NCBI RefSeq assembly: GCF_030848805.1
Contig: NC_092360.1
Location: forward strand, 18,982,340 to 19,046,339
Direction: 5' to 3'
DNA: 64,000 bases
From: Temnothorax longispinosus
Taxonomy: Eukaryota > Arthropoda > Insecta > Hymenoptera > Formicidae
Below the pieces are notes generated by a model. The model ran no database searches and was not told the DNA's origin. It saw nothing but the letters and a program-made list of their open reading frames with translations. The position numbers and the translations under genes were made by a program. Of the stretch, positions 33,101 through 46,400 are shown piece after piece; the first letter of the stretch is position 1; each line of letters starts with the position of its first letter.

Positions 33101-35710
33101 CGTGATTAAATTGTGTCAGACGGAGCGGATCGTGGGGGAGAGAGAGAGAGAGGGGGGGAGAGAGGGAGAGAAAGGGGGGAGAGAGAAGAAGGAAGAAGGG
33201 GAGAAAGACGAGATGGAGAAAGGAGAGAGAAACGAGCGTATCTTCCGCAGGACGTCCCCCCTCGCAGTCCAAAATATTAGCCGTCCACGCGAAATGAACC
33301 ATTCATATCGCCTACCCAGCGATTTTCCTCTCAGTTTCCTCCCGCTTCATTCCACTCTTCTCTTCTCGGCCCGCTCGCCTTGCGCGCGAAGTCGTTGCAT
33401 ATTAATCGCGAGAATGCACACGCACGGTATAATTTGTAAATGAAGTTACCGAGCGCGCGCATCGTGTGGGTAGCGAAAGTTGACCGCCGCTGTTGGACCG
33501 TGTTACTTTATTGGATATGGTATGTCCGTGTCGAATAAATGTCGACCGCTGCCGTCGCGCGCGAATAAAAATAGATCACGCTCGGGAAGAATCTATTAAA
33601 CGACTGCTACCTAAACATTGGAGAACCTGCAATCGAGGATTTCCAACAATATTTTTCTGTGTTGTCTCTTCATCCTTTTTCCATTTAATATTTTTACGTT
33701 TTTCTAACTTTACTTAATTCGTTGCTGGAAAATAAATCTGATATCCCTCTTTGATCATTATCAAATGATGTATAAAATTGATAATTAAATATCGATTCAA
33801 ATAATACAAATTACTATTTATTATAACGTGCAAAATAATAACATATTTATGTAGCTTATAATAATTTAATTTAAATAATAATTTAAAAAAATTTTTTTAA
33901 ATTAATTTTTTGATATTATGTATTAAACCTCGCTATTAGTAATCGGGTTTAATAATTATATATCAGAACCTAAAATATAAAATCAATTATCTCATTTATT
34001 ACATAAATAATTAAATTGTATTAACTTCCAATTTCATGATGTACTTTATCACAAATTATGACTATCGGCTAGACCTACTTAAAAAATAGCGGTATATTGT
34101 ACTTGATCCAATGTTTTACTTACCTGCTTGATTCTACTTTTATTCGTAATTCATTTGTCACATAAAGACACAAAGAAGAAGTCTCCACGGGAGCTTTCGT
34201 CAAGGTGATTGTCTCAAACGGTGAATCTTACGTTTCTGCAGGAAATGATAAATCGCCGCAATTTCACGAACTGTCGTCCGTTCAGTTGACAGGCCACTTG
34301 AAAACGATCCGCTTCAACGATCGTTCTCCGACGTAAGCACCAGCTGGACAATGACAAAAAGAAGAGCGGTCTCTACTTCGAAGGAATCGTGCAAATCGTG
34401 CAGCAGCGTGGCGCGCGCTTACGTTTACGTGCCAAAAGTGGCGACAATGATTTCGCCAAACACGCGGTCATCGATACTGTGCGAGAAGAGGAAGCCACGC
34501 CACACAAGCCGACGCCAAAGAGATTTTCTCTAATTGACTTCGAGGGTCCTCCTGTCGTTAACTCGACTGGAATGCACCGGAGAATGCCACCCTATTAAAT
34601 TCATCCGCGATGGAAAGACTACGCTCTCTATCTCTGCTTCCCCGCTTCTCTTCCTTCGGCCCTCTTATCATCTCTGCCCGCGGTTTATACCGCCACTACC
34701 GCCGCTCGCTCTTTTTCCCCGTTCCATCCCTTTTTCCTATGCCGTCTCGTCGGGCCTTTCCTACTTTCGTTCTCGCCCACGCCGACGTGGTTCAATATTT
34801 GCACACAGATCGATAACGGGGGGGGGGGGGAAGGGAAGAGGGAATAAGGGGAGAGAGCGGAAGTGGGGGGAGTAGACAATACTTTCCTTCGGCGGCATAT
34901 CAAGCTCCTCGTAGATGGCAAAACGCGGGGAGAGGAAAAGGAGAGAGGGTGGTACCACGACGAGCTGAGATGAGAGCATGGTTACGGGGAAGTGGGGGTC
35001 GCTGATAGGTTTGCACAATATTGATTCAATAACGGGTGAATTCTTTGCCGCTTTATGGGCAAGCAGCACGCTCTCTTTCAACGATCGGTAGCGAGAAAGG
35101 CGGAAAAGAGAGGGATAAAGGATGGGAGAATTCGCGGCACTCGAGGTTAAGGTGGAAGCGATAGAGATACCGCCACCGGTGATGGTGGTGATGCGGTAGA
35201 GAATAGCAGAGGGGGAGGGGGGGTGAGCGTGGTATTTCGGCTTCATTTCATCCTTTATGCCGAGAACGAGAGGGAGGTAGGAAGGTCATGAGAGGATGGA
35301 GAACGAGGCATGTTGAATTACAACCCCTTGCGAGATACCGCAGAATTCGCGTTTAAGATTAAACGGACGTAAGTCGTTCCACCGTGCAGTATTTAACAAG
35401 GCTAGGCTCTTTGCAATATAAATGGTGCTACGCTACGTGGGTGTTTTGTGTCTGTTTACTGATACACCGCACCGTTTCGTTCTTTCGTGTCTCGCGAGCT
35501 AATCCGTTGTCATCCAAACGGTGCTCATTACAAAGATATTCCAAATTGGTATTGCGAATATCAAACAATCATACAAACTTATACCATAAAGAGGAAATTT
35601 AAGAGAAAAATAAATGTGTATGTGTGTATTCCGAAACAGAAATAATTGCATTGTGTTCCAACGTTATCGCCCTCCCTTTTAGCTACAAATTCTCTCTAAT
35701 CAATTTTTTC
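30127..35710. other. Alternating AT-rich and CpG-rich non-coding stretch
   Basis: CpG-rich blocks lie at about 30.45-31.2, 31.7-31.9, 32.9-33.6 and 34.15-35.4 kb. The 30.57-31.25 kb block has two plus-strand frames of 206 and 192 codons overlapping each other and minus-strand frames. Their Arg/Ser-rich composition and lack of any domain argue that they arise from scarce stops in GC-rich DNA. The 33.13-33.23 and 34.8-35.25 kb parts are strongly G/A-biased on the plus strand. Promoter activity is possible but not shown. Confidence 0.5.
34818..34851 (+). other. G13 run and G-quadruplex motif
   Basis: Thirteen G (34818-34830) are followed by GGG (34833-34835), GGG (34840-34842) and GGGG (34848-34851) with loops of two to five bases. 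This meets the usual four-tract quadruplex pattern on the plus strand. Confidence 0.75.
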
Positions 35711-35714
35711 TTAA

Positions 35715-36378
35715 GGGGGTCGTCTGGTCAAGAGGCTGTTTTTTTGGGGAAATTTTTTGTAAGGAATCATAAGAATACACTTTTTTGAAACTTTTACATC
35801 ATATTTATTGATATTTGAAGAGTATTTAGAAATTTTTCCAAGTTGATATATGGCCAAGAATCCGCTGTAGAGCGCCCCGACGACAGCTGTGTAAAAAAAA
35901 CGGTACCCACGATTCCGGATCTCCAGTTCATCCTAAAAAAAAAAAAAAAATTCCTCTTAATCTGTGGATGTGTGGCTATCGTGTGAACTAGAACCAAATA
36001 AAAATATTGAAATTTCAATTTTTGCCAACGTTTTGAAAAAAAGTTTCATTATGAACTTTTTCAAAACGTTGGCAAAAATTGAAATTTCAATATTTTTATT
36101 TGGTTCTAGTTCACACGATAGCCACACATCCATAGATTAAGAGAAATTTTTTTTTTTTTTTAGGATGAACTGGAGATCCGGAATCGTGGGTACCGTTTTT
36201 TTACACAGCTGTCGTCGGGGCGCTCTACAGCGGATTCTTGGCCATATATCAACTTGGAAAAATTTCTAAACACTCTTCAAATATCAATAAATATGATGTA
36301 AAAGTTTCAAAAAAGTGTACTCTTATGATTCCTTACAAAAAATTCCCCCAAAAAACAGCCTCTTGACCAGACGACCCC
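35715..36378. mobile_element. 664-bp near-perfect palindromic element, TTAA-flanked
   Basis: TTAA lies at 35711-35714 and 36379-36382. The arms are about 330 bp each, meet near 36048 and differ at only a few positions. The ends start GGGGGTCGTCTGGTCAAGAG and, read inward from the right, GGGGTCGTCTGGTCAAGAGG. TTAA target sites suggest mobilisation by a piggyBac-type enzyme, but the ends differ from the element at 4077-4427. There are no genes; the 74-codon frame inside is part of the repeat. A transcript would form one long hairpin. Confidence 0.85.
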
Positions 36379-39300
36379 TTAAGGAGATTAAGAATGTGTA
36401 AAGCGAAGCAAAAAGTACAATTTAATTCTCAACTATTATATGTTATATATAAAATTGGATACATACACAAAAAAGAAAAGTATCTTTTTTTAAATATTTT
36501 ATGTCTATATGTAAAAAATTAAAAGAAAGCAAGAAATATATACGATTACGTCTCATTTTCTATTCTAATTTTTAATTGAAGTATTTTTGTCGTTATTGCT
36601 ACACTATAATTTTTTATCAATATGTAAAAACGTGAGTTTACGACATTCTTGAGCATACTATAATATAATCGTAAGTGAGATCGCAAATGCGCGAGGAACG
36701 AGTACATTTAAGGGTTTAAATTACTAATCTATGTAATATTCATGTACGCGACGCGCACACATAGGCAGAAGTAAATTCAACTAATTTATATATACGCACT
36801 CTCTCTCTCTCTCTCTCTTTCTCTCGGCGCGTATGGCGACGAAGAGGGTGGAAAACGAGAGGGACGAGAAGGTTAGAGAGGAGAAAACAGAAGTGAGGGC
36901 GGACGGCGAGGAGGATGGGTGTGCAGTTAATCTTCCTGGTCCACTAGACGGCAGGAGAATCCGGCAATTAGTTCGTATCCACTGCATTGTCTTCCGCCGC
37001 TCTCATCCTCACTAATACTTCATACACGCTCTTCCGGTCGAAATCTCCCGACAGGGTGTGCGTCCCGCACAGAAGGCGGCTAATGTCTTTCTGACTGTAT
37101 GTAATTAACAACGAACACCCTCGACGACGGTCACCCTGTTTCTCAAAGCCTTCCTAAATTTCGCAATCGTCATTTTGTGACATGAGTTGACATTTAAATT
37201 AATTCTCGAAGAAACGACGCAGATGTAAGAGGAGCTACAGCGAAGAAATTTCAGAGAAAAGTAACAAAAGAAGATAAATGATTGCGCGCTGCAATATGTA
37301 TTGAAAATAAACAGATACATAAATTTGTAAAATATTGCAAATTTAATTTCAGATCTAATTTAACGCAAATAAGAAAGACACGCGTAAGAATCGCAGCGCT
37401 ACGTGCCGAAAAGTAGGACGAAATTAATCGACCAGAAGGAAAACAATTAACGTTTCAACGAGCCAAGAGAACAAAATTATTCTACTTCACCTCGAGTAAA
37501 GCGAAAAGATCGGAGAAACGAAGCACCGTGGTAAAAAAAGAAGAGGAGGGGAGGGGAGGGGATGAGGCATCGACTCCAACATGTCACGAGTTTTATTTTA
37601 TTCCTATAAAATATTCAGGACGAACGATATTGCTGGCGCGTGCATTTGGCGCGAGACACAACCACGCGTCTCTTGATCAGCGGCCGAGAGTCCTAGTAAA
37701 GTACATCTCAATACCACGCTGCAGAGATGCAGGCTCCTACGACTAGCGACTGTGCATTGAAGTGTGCAAACGTGCGTTGCTCGTTTTTTCGCCCCATCAC
37801 CGGCGCGTCGGCCCCCACCCGTCCCTCGTAGCGTCTCTATTTTTTTTGTCCGACCCTGTGAAAGATGATAGCGCTGAAAACGGAATGCCATTAGCATTTC
37901 TCATTTCTGCTTTTTGCCGCCCCTTATCTTGCCAACGGGAGCGACCGCGCTATCGTCGCCCGCTGCGGATTCCGCGGCACGTTCGGCAACGCGGAATATT
38001 CGCGGAGGAAATATACATATATACTATACCCCCGTCGCCGTGTCGCCGTGTCGCGTCGCACCGAGTACTCGATTTTTCCGAGTGTCCTCTCTGTTTCTCT
38101 TTCTCTCTCGTTGCCTCGCGGCAAGAATTATTCGGTGCCGAAACGTGACGCGTCGCGCGTAATTACGAGAAACACGCCACTGGAATTACAATCACGTCCC
38201 TGTACCACCGTTATTCCTCTCTGCAATTGAACTTATCGTACTTTTACGCAGATAATAAAATCACCACAGATTTTGTATATCGATGTAATTATCTGATCTG
38301 TGACACCATTCTTTCACAGATTTGCATATTTAATCCCCCCCCCCCGGTCTTTACGCTCGCGCGCTATATTTGCATTGGCTGAATTCGCTATAAAATACTA
38401 CAAACGTATAAGATAATAAATATTCGCGCACCATACAACTACCGAAATCGTTCCACATATTTCCATTTAATGCAATATCTTCATATTATATTGTAGAAAT
38501 AAACCCATTGACGCTACATATATGATATATTAAATACAGATATAAATTTAATAAATATAACAATAAATAAAGCAATAAATATTATCTCTCGCAATCATTA
38601 CAGTCTGCCCAATTTAGTCATAACAGTATTGACATTATTATTATCGCAAAACAAACAGGCGTGATTTATATTATAAGCTATATAACACATTTTTACCAAC
38701 AGATTGTACACGCGAAGCTCGTTATCACTCTGTATTGTAACTTCCTGAGTGCGCAAAGTCGCACGCGCGACGGAGAATGAGAGAATTGATAAAACCGCGC
38801 GAATGCGAATCTCCTTTCGAGCTTTCACGAAGGAACAACTAGCGAATTCGGTTTCTGTATTGTCGAAGTGCGCACGGCTGCAAGACGAATCCCTCTTTCG
38901 GAATTATTCATTATTCCACTCTCCGATGTACCGCCCCTCCGTCCCCACGCCGTCCCGGCACTTTACGTCCACCCACCCAACGGTCCTCTTCCGCAGCCAT
39001 TTTGCGACTCTGCCTTCTCAACTTCATCTACTCGAACCCGGCGCGACTGCTGAAAGTTACATCGAGAAAGAAAGAGAGAGAGAGAGCGCGCGGAAGGGGA
39101 ATGGGACTCTCGTCGGCACAAAAATTGAATAGTTAAAAATTCATTAAAAATCCAGACTCACGCCCACGGAAATGGAGACGAGTCATCCGGCGACGCGTTT
39201 CAGCAGAAACCTGCATAACAAAAGATGCTCCTCTAAATAGTGCAGTGTCGTGCATAACATAATATAGAAATTACGACTGCTGGCCAACAAATAAGAGGAA

Positions 39301-40780
39301 TTTATTGACGACCGTAAAAAAAACTAGAATTAAATTTTCATGCAAAGAAAAACGTAAATTGCGAAAATCCTAAAGAGCTTACACATTTAAACGCGTTCAG
39401 AAGCTTGAAAAGATGTAGAATATGTACTATGCACGCATATGGACAATTCCTTTTTTTAATAACAAATAACATTACACGAAAAAATTGTTTGTTAATCAAA
39501 AATTATCTTTTAACTGTGTACGTACATAAAAATTTTTAGATTAAAATGTAATAAGAATTATAATATATTTTTTTATTACATTATACATATTTTATATTTC
39601 TCTTAAAAAGAGCCTTTTTTTAGCCTAGCTCATAAGTCTTTTTTAAACTATTTTTCGATGACGGTATCAAAATTTGAATTAAACAAACAAACATAGGAAT
39701 TGAGCAGTTGCTGTATCAATTTTGAAGGACATAAAGAGTCATAACTATTGAGGCTTGCAAATATCACCGCGACCAGGACAAACGGCCACCGTAGGTAGAC
39801 GACGGATTTCATTGTCCGGGTATAACGAACGACCGTCGCTCGTCACATTCGGTCGGCCGTTTTTGGGACAAAAAGTTTTTACGATCTATTTGCACGTATG
39901 CGATATGACGTACGCATACACCATTCTATATGCGAGAGTACGCGAGAGCCGCCCCACGTATGGGAATAGAAATGAAACGGTCGCGACAAAGCTGACGAAA
40001 ACGTCGACACCGTCAACTTACCCTTATGGCCATTTGGTGTCACTTATAAATGATCGACACCGAACTGATTAAATAAAAACTGTTTCAATATCGGCGCATC
40101 GATAAATGCGCGATTATTATTATTCGTTCTGCGCAAAATTAATTTATGTTTAATGTTAAAAATTAATGATAAAAATTTCTAAGTTGGTCAAATTTAATTG
40201 TTATCCATAGCTAACGCAATATTCAGTGATAACGAAATAGTCTGTATACCGATAAATTGCTTATCGTTCGACGATAAAAAGAAATTTTAGAAGTACGATG
40301 TTTTGCGCGCAAGACGCTGAGCTAGGCTCCGACAGAGATATCGGCGGAAGGAAGCATCAAAACTGGTAAAGATCCAAAGATACACGACCGAACGCGAGTA
40401 AATAAACCTACACGGATCGACAGATAGATGAAGATAAATACAGATAGAAAGATAGATAGGCAGGAGGATGGAAAGACAAATAGATACATCCATCTTTATT
40501 TCGCGCCAGAGAGCGGCGCGCGGTGTCCGGACCCGGACACGTGGGAATACTATCGCGCCGGAAGCCACGTTTCCATTGCCGCCAAAAATCTCGGCGTGTT
40601 GCACGTGCAGAAAAGAACAGTTCAAATCACAGCTCGAACACAGTGTTAGAGTGAGAAATCAGAGGAACCCGGACGTAACCGGTTCGGTGCACTCGGCACA
40701 GATTGAGAGCCTGAGGCAACTTTCGTAGATCCCAAGGTCGACAAGGCGAGTATAGCAGTCCTCCCAGACTATTGACATCA

Positions 40781-40816
40781 TCCTCGTCCTCGTCCTCGTC
40801 CTCGTCTTCGTCTTCG
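40781..40816. repeat. Hexanucleotide (TCYTCG)6 repeat
   Basis: Four TCCTCG and two TCTTCG units in tandem. Read on the minus strand they encode Glu/Asp runs, which explains the acidic frame there. Confidence 0.9.
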
Positions 40817-42414
40817 TCATCATCGTCGACGGTGTTATAGCAAGCAAACAAAATGTCGTGGTATTACGGGACATAGGATTCGAGGCTAGGGGTCCCAAAC
40901 CAGGAAAACCTGGAGCAAGTACTCGAGCAAACAATGACGGCGAAGCAGTATTGTTCTCCAAGTAATTGAATCCAGCCTACCATCCCTTCGGCCATCCGAT
41001 GCTCGGCCGACTCCGTCGAGTTCTACTCTCCACTTCGTTGCATTTTCTCTCTTTCTCTCGGTTCCGTCCCGCTCTGTTCCCCGTCGCCTTGCAGCCCCTT
41101 TGTCAGAGTCATCGCGCCCCGCGCCAACCATTCTGTCCTTCTGCTAAATCCCGACGATTTCGCGAAATCTTCTTTTTCCATCTCGTCAGAAAATACATCG
41201 AGAAAATACGCCGAGAGATCTCTTCATCGCACACGATCATTAGATTAAAAAAAAATTTGACCATTGTTAATACTTTGTTAATGCGTATGCAAACGTTCAT
41301 TGAGCATTTTTCTAATCTCTTTATCAACGTGAGAAAAATTTAAACATATACATATGTAGACATTTATATAGAGTACAAGATATACTAATTAATAATTTCA
41401 AGAGTCATGTAAATTAGATAGTTGCGAGATAATTACTGACATTAATTATGCTTGAATAAGCATCTCCCAGTGGCTACAAGCGAGTAACCACATCAGTGTC
41501 ACTAAATTGGAGTCAGTTATTCAGTTAATCATAATGAATATATACAACAATAAACAAAGCTTAGAAATCATCTTCGCTGACGTAGAATTTTTGTCTGAAA
41601 ATTGCGACGATCACGAAAGTTACAGTAATCACCCTATGTATGCAGATTTTTCTTCATCTGAAAAAAATCCTGTATCTATTCCAGTCACGTCCGGTTCTTG
41701 GAAGATTCTTTTAGGTCGTTTAATATATTAATGGACGCTCGTTATGCGAAATGGAATTTGTTCCGAATAGACCGGAAATTCCGGGGCGATAAAAGTAAAT
41801 GATGAACGCGTCCCCGCTCGCGGAAACGCGAATGAAGCGACGTGATAAACGTGTTCAATATGCGAAAAAAGACGCGACCGCCCCCGACATGGTATCCATA
41901 TAAAATAATGGTACCATGCATAGCGGACGTTAACCCGGCGCATTGCCGCGGTCCAATGTCGTAAACAGATATTGATATTGCTGTCATATTTGCACGCGCG
42001 ATGGACGGTTTCTCTAATATTCCTGGTGACCAGATGCACGTGCGGGACAAGAGTGCCTCAAAACATTTACTAAGTACTTATCATGGGCATACAATCGCAT
42101 CTACTCTCATTTAAGCGTACAATTTCGATGCATTCTACAATTCTTTCGACACGTGTGTTTGCCTGGGAAATTTTGCCGGTAAAAGTGATTGTATTGACAA
42201 TGCCAATACAAAATAGTGTTGAAATTGTCATCCATATAAATGTTACTTAATTTTGAAGTAAAAATAAATTAAACTGAATTAAGTTAAATTACCGATGTTT
42301 ATGTAGGTAATATATCAAATAAGTTTGTAAGTCACAGTAAATATCTTTTTACAAATGAATACAGTTATATTGTTATAGAAAACAATATAATATAAGCAAT
42401 TTTCACCTAGTCCC

Positions 42415-42459
42415 AATAGTCAATAGTCACCAAGCAAAGCTTTGTAACTATTGACTATT
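42415..42459. other. Hairpin with a perfect 13-bp stem
   Basis: AATAGTCAATAGT (42415-42427) pairs exactly with 42447-42459 around a 19-nt loop that itself holds the palindrome CAAAGCTTTG. No known role. Confidence 0.6.
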
Positions 42460-43400
42460 ATTATCAAAAACAAATGGTATTTCGTCGGATTTCTCTGCTT
42501 CGCAACCTGGTTATGATCGAAAAAATTTTTGCTTGGCACACACACGCACACACATGCACTTCTACAATATCCTGTATATAGATTTACACGACACGTCAAT
42601 TCCTTGCGTCCACGCAAGCGAACGTAGCGGAGAGACCTAAAACCCATCGGGTTGAGTTTATTGTGCATCGAGGGTTCCTGCGAACCGACAGTCGGTCCTT
42701 TGCTTACCGAAGGCGTGTGTAACGTCGCATATAGACGTTCTTTTGTTTGCTCGAGATGAACACGGCACTATGCAAAAGAGGGGAGAGCGAGTTTGCATTC
42801 GGTGGACTATCGAATTACAACGCGCTGTCCGCGCCGCTACTCAGCTACTCGCTACGAGTTCCACTAACAACTGCAGTCGCAGAAGCTACGTCACACCCAT
42901 TGTTGGAAAACGGACGTAACTACACGTGAAATCGTCTTTGGGGGGAGGGGGCCAATGTACCTTCGATTACATATGCTTATGACCAATGTCGCGCACACGC
43001 GGCACGTGGTCTCCCATCGTAAACCGCTGTCACATACATGCGGTACAAGTTATCACTGAATTAAACGGTCAGATCCTTTAATTCGGCGTGTAAATTCGCT
43101 TAAACGTAGCAGGCAATTTATCAGCGGATTTAACACTAACGTAATATTTGACATTAGTTTACTTTCCGTAAAATTTATATTCTCCTCTTTAAGAAGTTTG
43201 TTTAACGGATAAATATTAGTAATATGGTTGAAATATTTTTATGTTTTATGAATATATACGTTTATCCCTAATATAAACAATAAAATAAAGTAGCATATCG
43301 ATGATCGAGCGCAGCGTTCTTTTGGTATACAATTTTTACTTTGTTATTTTTATTTATTTTTCTATAAACTCCCTTCCATCAATTAAAAGATATTAAAATT

Positions 43401-46400
43401 TACTTTCGTATAAAAGCATTTAAAATTATGAAGAGTCTAAATTCCGGTAAACTTTTCAACTACAAATTCAAACTATCTACCCCAGTGGATTAGTATCCCG
43501 CTGAATTCTAGAGACTGAAAAATACTGGTCCGCTCCCGTCGCGCCGAGCACTTTGCACGCCAGTTCGAGTTTTACTCGCAATTACGAGTCGGCTACGGAC
43601 ACATCGTTGAAAGCGGACAGTCCGGCCCCGCTCGTTTACTTCGTTTATTTACCGAGGTACTCGCGACTTGAGCTTTACTCGAGTAATTAGACTCGAAGCG
43701 CAGTGCTGTCTTCGAAAGCGAACGAAATGTCGGGTCTGTCCCCAAAGCTCTATATCTCTATCTCTCATCGTCTTCTTCCCTCTATCTCTTTCTCTCGCGC
43801 ATTTATTCCCCATACGTTACAATCCTTCCACTCCATACTCGCCGGAGAGTTCACTTACAATCAGGATAGAAGCTTCCGAGATAACGTTGTAGGAACAGAC
43901 GGAAAGACCGTGTGTGCCAACGCGTCGTCGTCGCCGCCGTCCGGTCTGTCGCGGATTTACTGCGTCGGGTTACCTACCGTCTGCTAGCGCGTCGTCGTCG
44001 TATCCGCTTAAAATTAAAGCCGAAGCGCGGAATTACCGCGTGGAGAATAAACGAGGCGCGAGCGAAAGAATTTCAAATGGCAAATGGCAAGTGCGCACGT
44101 CGCCGCGCAGTCTGCGTCTCGGAGTACGAGAGCCGACATGAGCAAGTTCGCGCGCCGTGCCGCATCGATGCGCGCGTATACGTAACTTCTGCATGCCGCG
44201 GAATTCCGCCCGAAACTATGGCAGATGTTCGAAAGCGTATCCGGCGGCGTTTTTGCTTGGCCGATAGGATTTACACTTCAGCAGTAATGGCTGATTGCAC
44301 CTACATCGCTTACGGCGGCTTCAAGCGCGAAACGAATAGCGTGGCATGCCAAATGAAAAGTTGCTCGCTTGTTCTCCCTTTTTCAAAGGCAAATTTGTGT
44401 TCTGCCAAATGTTCGTGCAGTTGTAAACATTTTGAGCGAGAATGTAGATAAGAGTGCAAGTGCAAAACAAATAAGAATATATCTGGAATATCAAGTTAAT
44501 ATAAATTTGTAATTTCGCGTTATCACATTATTTCTATGTTACTAAATTTCTTTAAAATATTGCATCAAATAATGGTTGTAAACTTGCTAAAATAAATTCA
44601 AAATATCAATAAATAATGAAAAAGTTATTAATATTTTTTAATAATAAAAAATGTTTTTATTATTTTTTGTAAAGATATAAAGTTAAAATTATGTAGATAG
44701 TTTATATTCACCATATTAATATGATGATTAATTTAAAAATATATTAAAAAATAAGAAACGGTTCTGTCTGTGTAATTGTACTGTTCCAGAGTTAATTTTC
44801 TAATTGGTTATCAGTCTTATGCAAGTAACTTGTTCACTTATCTATCTACTTTCTTATCAGTTTCGTATAAACCTGCCATTTCAACTGTGATTAACTCAAT
44901 TTTCTTATATTTGTATATATTACACAATTAGAATTATAAAAACCTGCAAAGAAAAATAATTGCTGATAGATAAGCTAATGCCAATCGTTTTATCAATAAT
45001 GTCAATCCGATTAATTCTTTATTTTATCTGTATAACCTAGAGCTACAATCCAGGAAAAAGATATAGTAAATGGATTAACTCAGGATTGAAATTAAGATAA
45101 AAATGACTATATAGCATTATCGATGCACCCAAGCCGAAGAGCACTTCTTCAACGACCACAGTCCGTTCACAAGATCACAGTCTTTGCATTAAATCTTATC
45201 AATTAATAATAATAACTTTTAAAAAACTTCGGTCTTTACCGAACGATCTTCATCTATTTTCATGCGCGAGATGGAACTATTTTTAAAATGTTTGTTTTAA
45301 AATTTGTTTTTAAGTTTTTAAAGAAAATCAAACATTCTGCCCTATATTAGTGTCAGAATTTCGAGATACATCGATGAACGATATTCAGGATTTTTCGTGG
45401 AAAAATGCGGCGCGCCGACATGTCGCCGATTAATCTATTTCGTTCGTCCGTCTTGCTAATCCGCTCCCGTTTTCGCTTGCATGCCTCCGTCGATAGCGGA
45501 GATGCAAATTTAGAAAATACTCGGCGACGTCGTGTCTAGTAGCTTCGACGCACGCGACCTTTACATACTGTTGTAATAGGCACCGCGTAGTCGTAGACGG
45601 ATATTTTTGTAATTGAAAATGATCGATCGTGGCGTCCACGAGTCCCGCGATACCGAGTAATAAGATTACCTATATACTTAAAACGGCGAGTTATGTTTAA
45701 GCAAACAAATCGTCCAGAAATCAGAATTCTCACAGATTTATATAATTGTTAAATCAACTAATTAGTGAGAAATAAAGCGTACATAACATTTGGTAGTATA
45801 AAAATATTTTTATAAAGCAATATATTATACATATGATAACAGCGCGTGGTAAAAGTCGCGAATTAGGAAAATAAATTAAGATATTTATAAATCAAGAAAA
45901 ATTGAATATTAGTGTAAAGTTATAAGTTTGCAAACATTTATAGTTAAAAAAATGATATAAAATGTACAACTTATTATTAGTTCCATCATAATTATGAACT
46001 GCAATGATATAAATCTTGTATCAAATTGCAATTTTTTGATGTGACTATAGAAATATATATAAGTAATTTACTCACTCTGTGTTGTCGACTGATGTAGGAG
46101 GGCAACGTGAAAACATTGTTACGTACCTGAAACAAGAAATAACAAGTCAGTATCAGTCATCAAGCGATTCGGACGTTTTTATTACCCCCTTCGCGTGTTT
46201 CATTTTGCCGGACAATCGCGACCCCAATGAAACTTATGGCCGACGGCGATAAAACTATATAGCGCTTCAACGCGACTCTACAACACTCTATAAAAGCGCG
46301 CCCAGTAAGGTCACGTATTTAATAACGCCATACATTGGGCGCACGCAGATAAATTGGATACGGCACGTATCAAGATTTACGCTCTTAACCATCACCGCTG

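Larger units (their letters stand above)
36383..43400. other. Non-coding stretch with CpG-rich blocks
   Basis: CpG-rich blocks lie at about 36.8-37.1, 37.5-38.25, 38.75-39.1, 39.75-40.05, 40.3-41.15 and 41.73-42.05 kb, with AT-rich DNA between. A degenerate GATA/GACA repeat lies near 40.42-40.49 kb, and a C11 run at 38335-38345. Frames up to 128 codons are two-sided overlaps without domains. No gene is supported. Confidence 0.5.

Noticed and set aside
35794..36018. 74-codon frame inside the TTAA-flanked palindrome
   Set aside because: It is a by-product of a non-coding foldback repeat; most of its mirror copy is not a matching gene.
39590..39770. Possible mariner end fragment
   Set aside because: Some wording looked mariner-like, but I found no inverted partner, TA borders or transposase residues.
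43912..44451. 179-codon Arg/Cys-rich plus-strand frame
   Set aside because: A second frame overlaps it and composition changes along its length with base content. No domain or cysteine spacing that I recognise.
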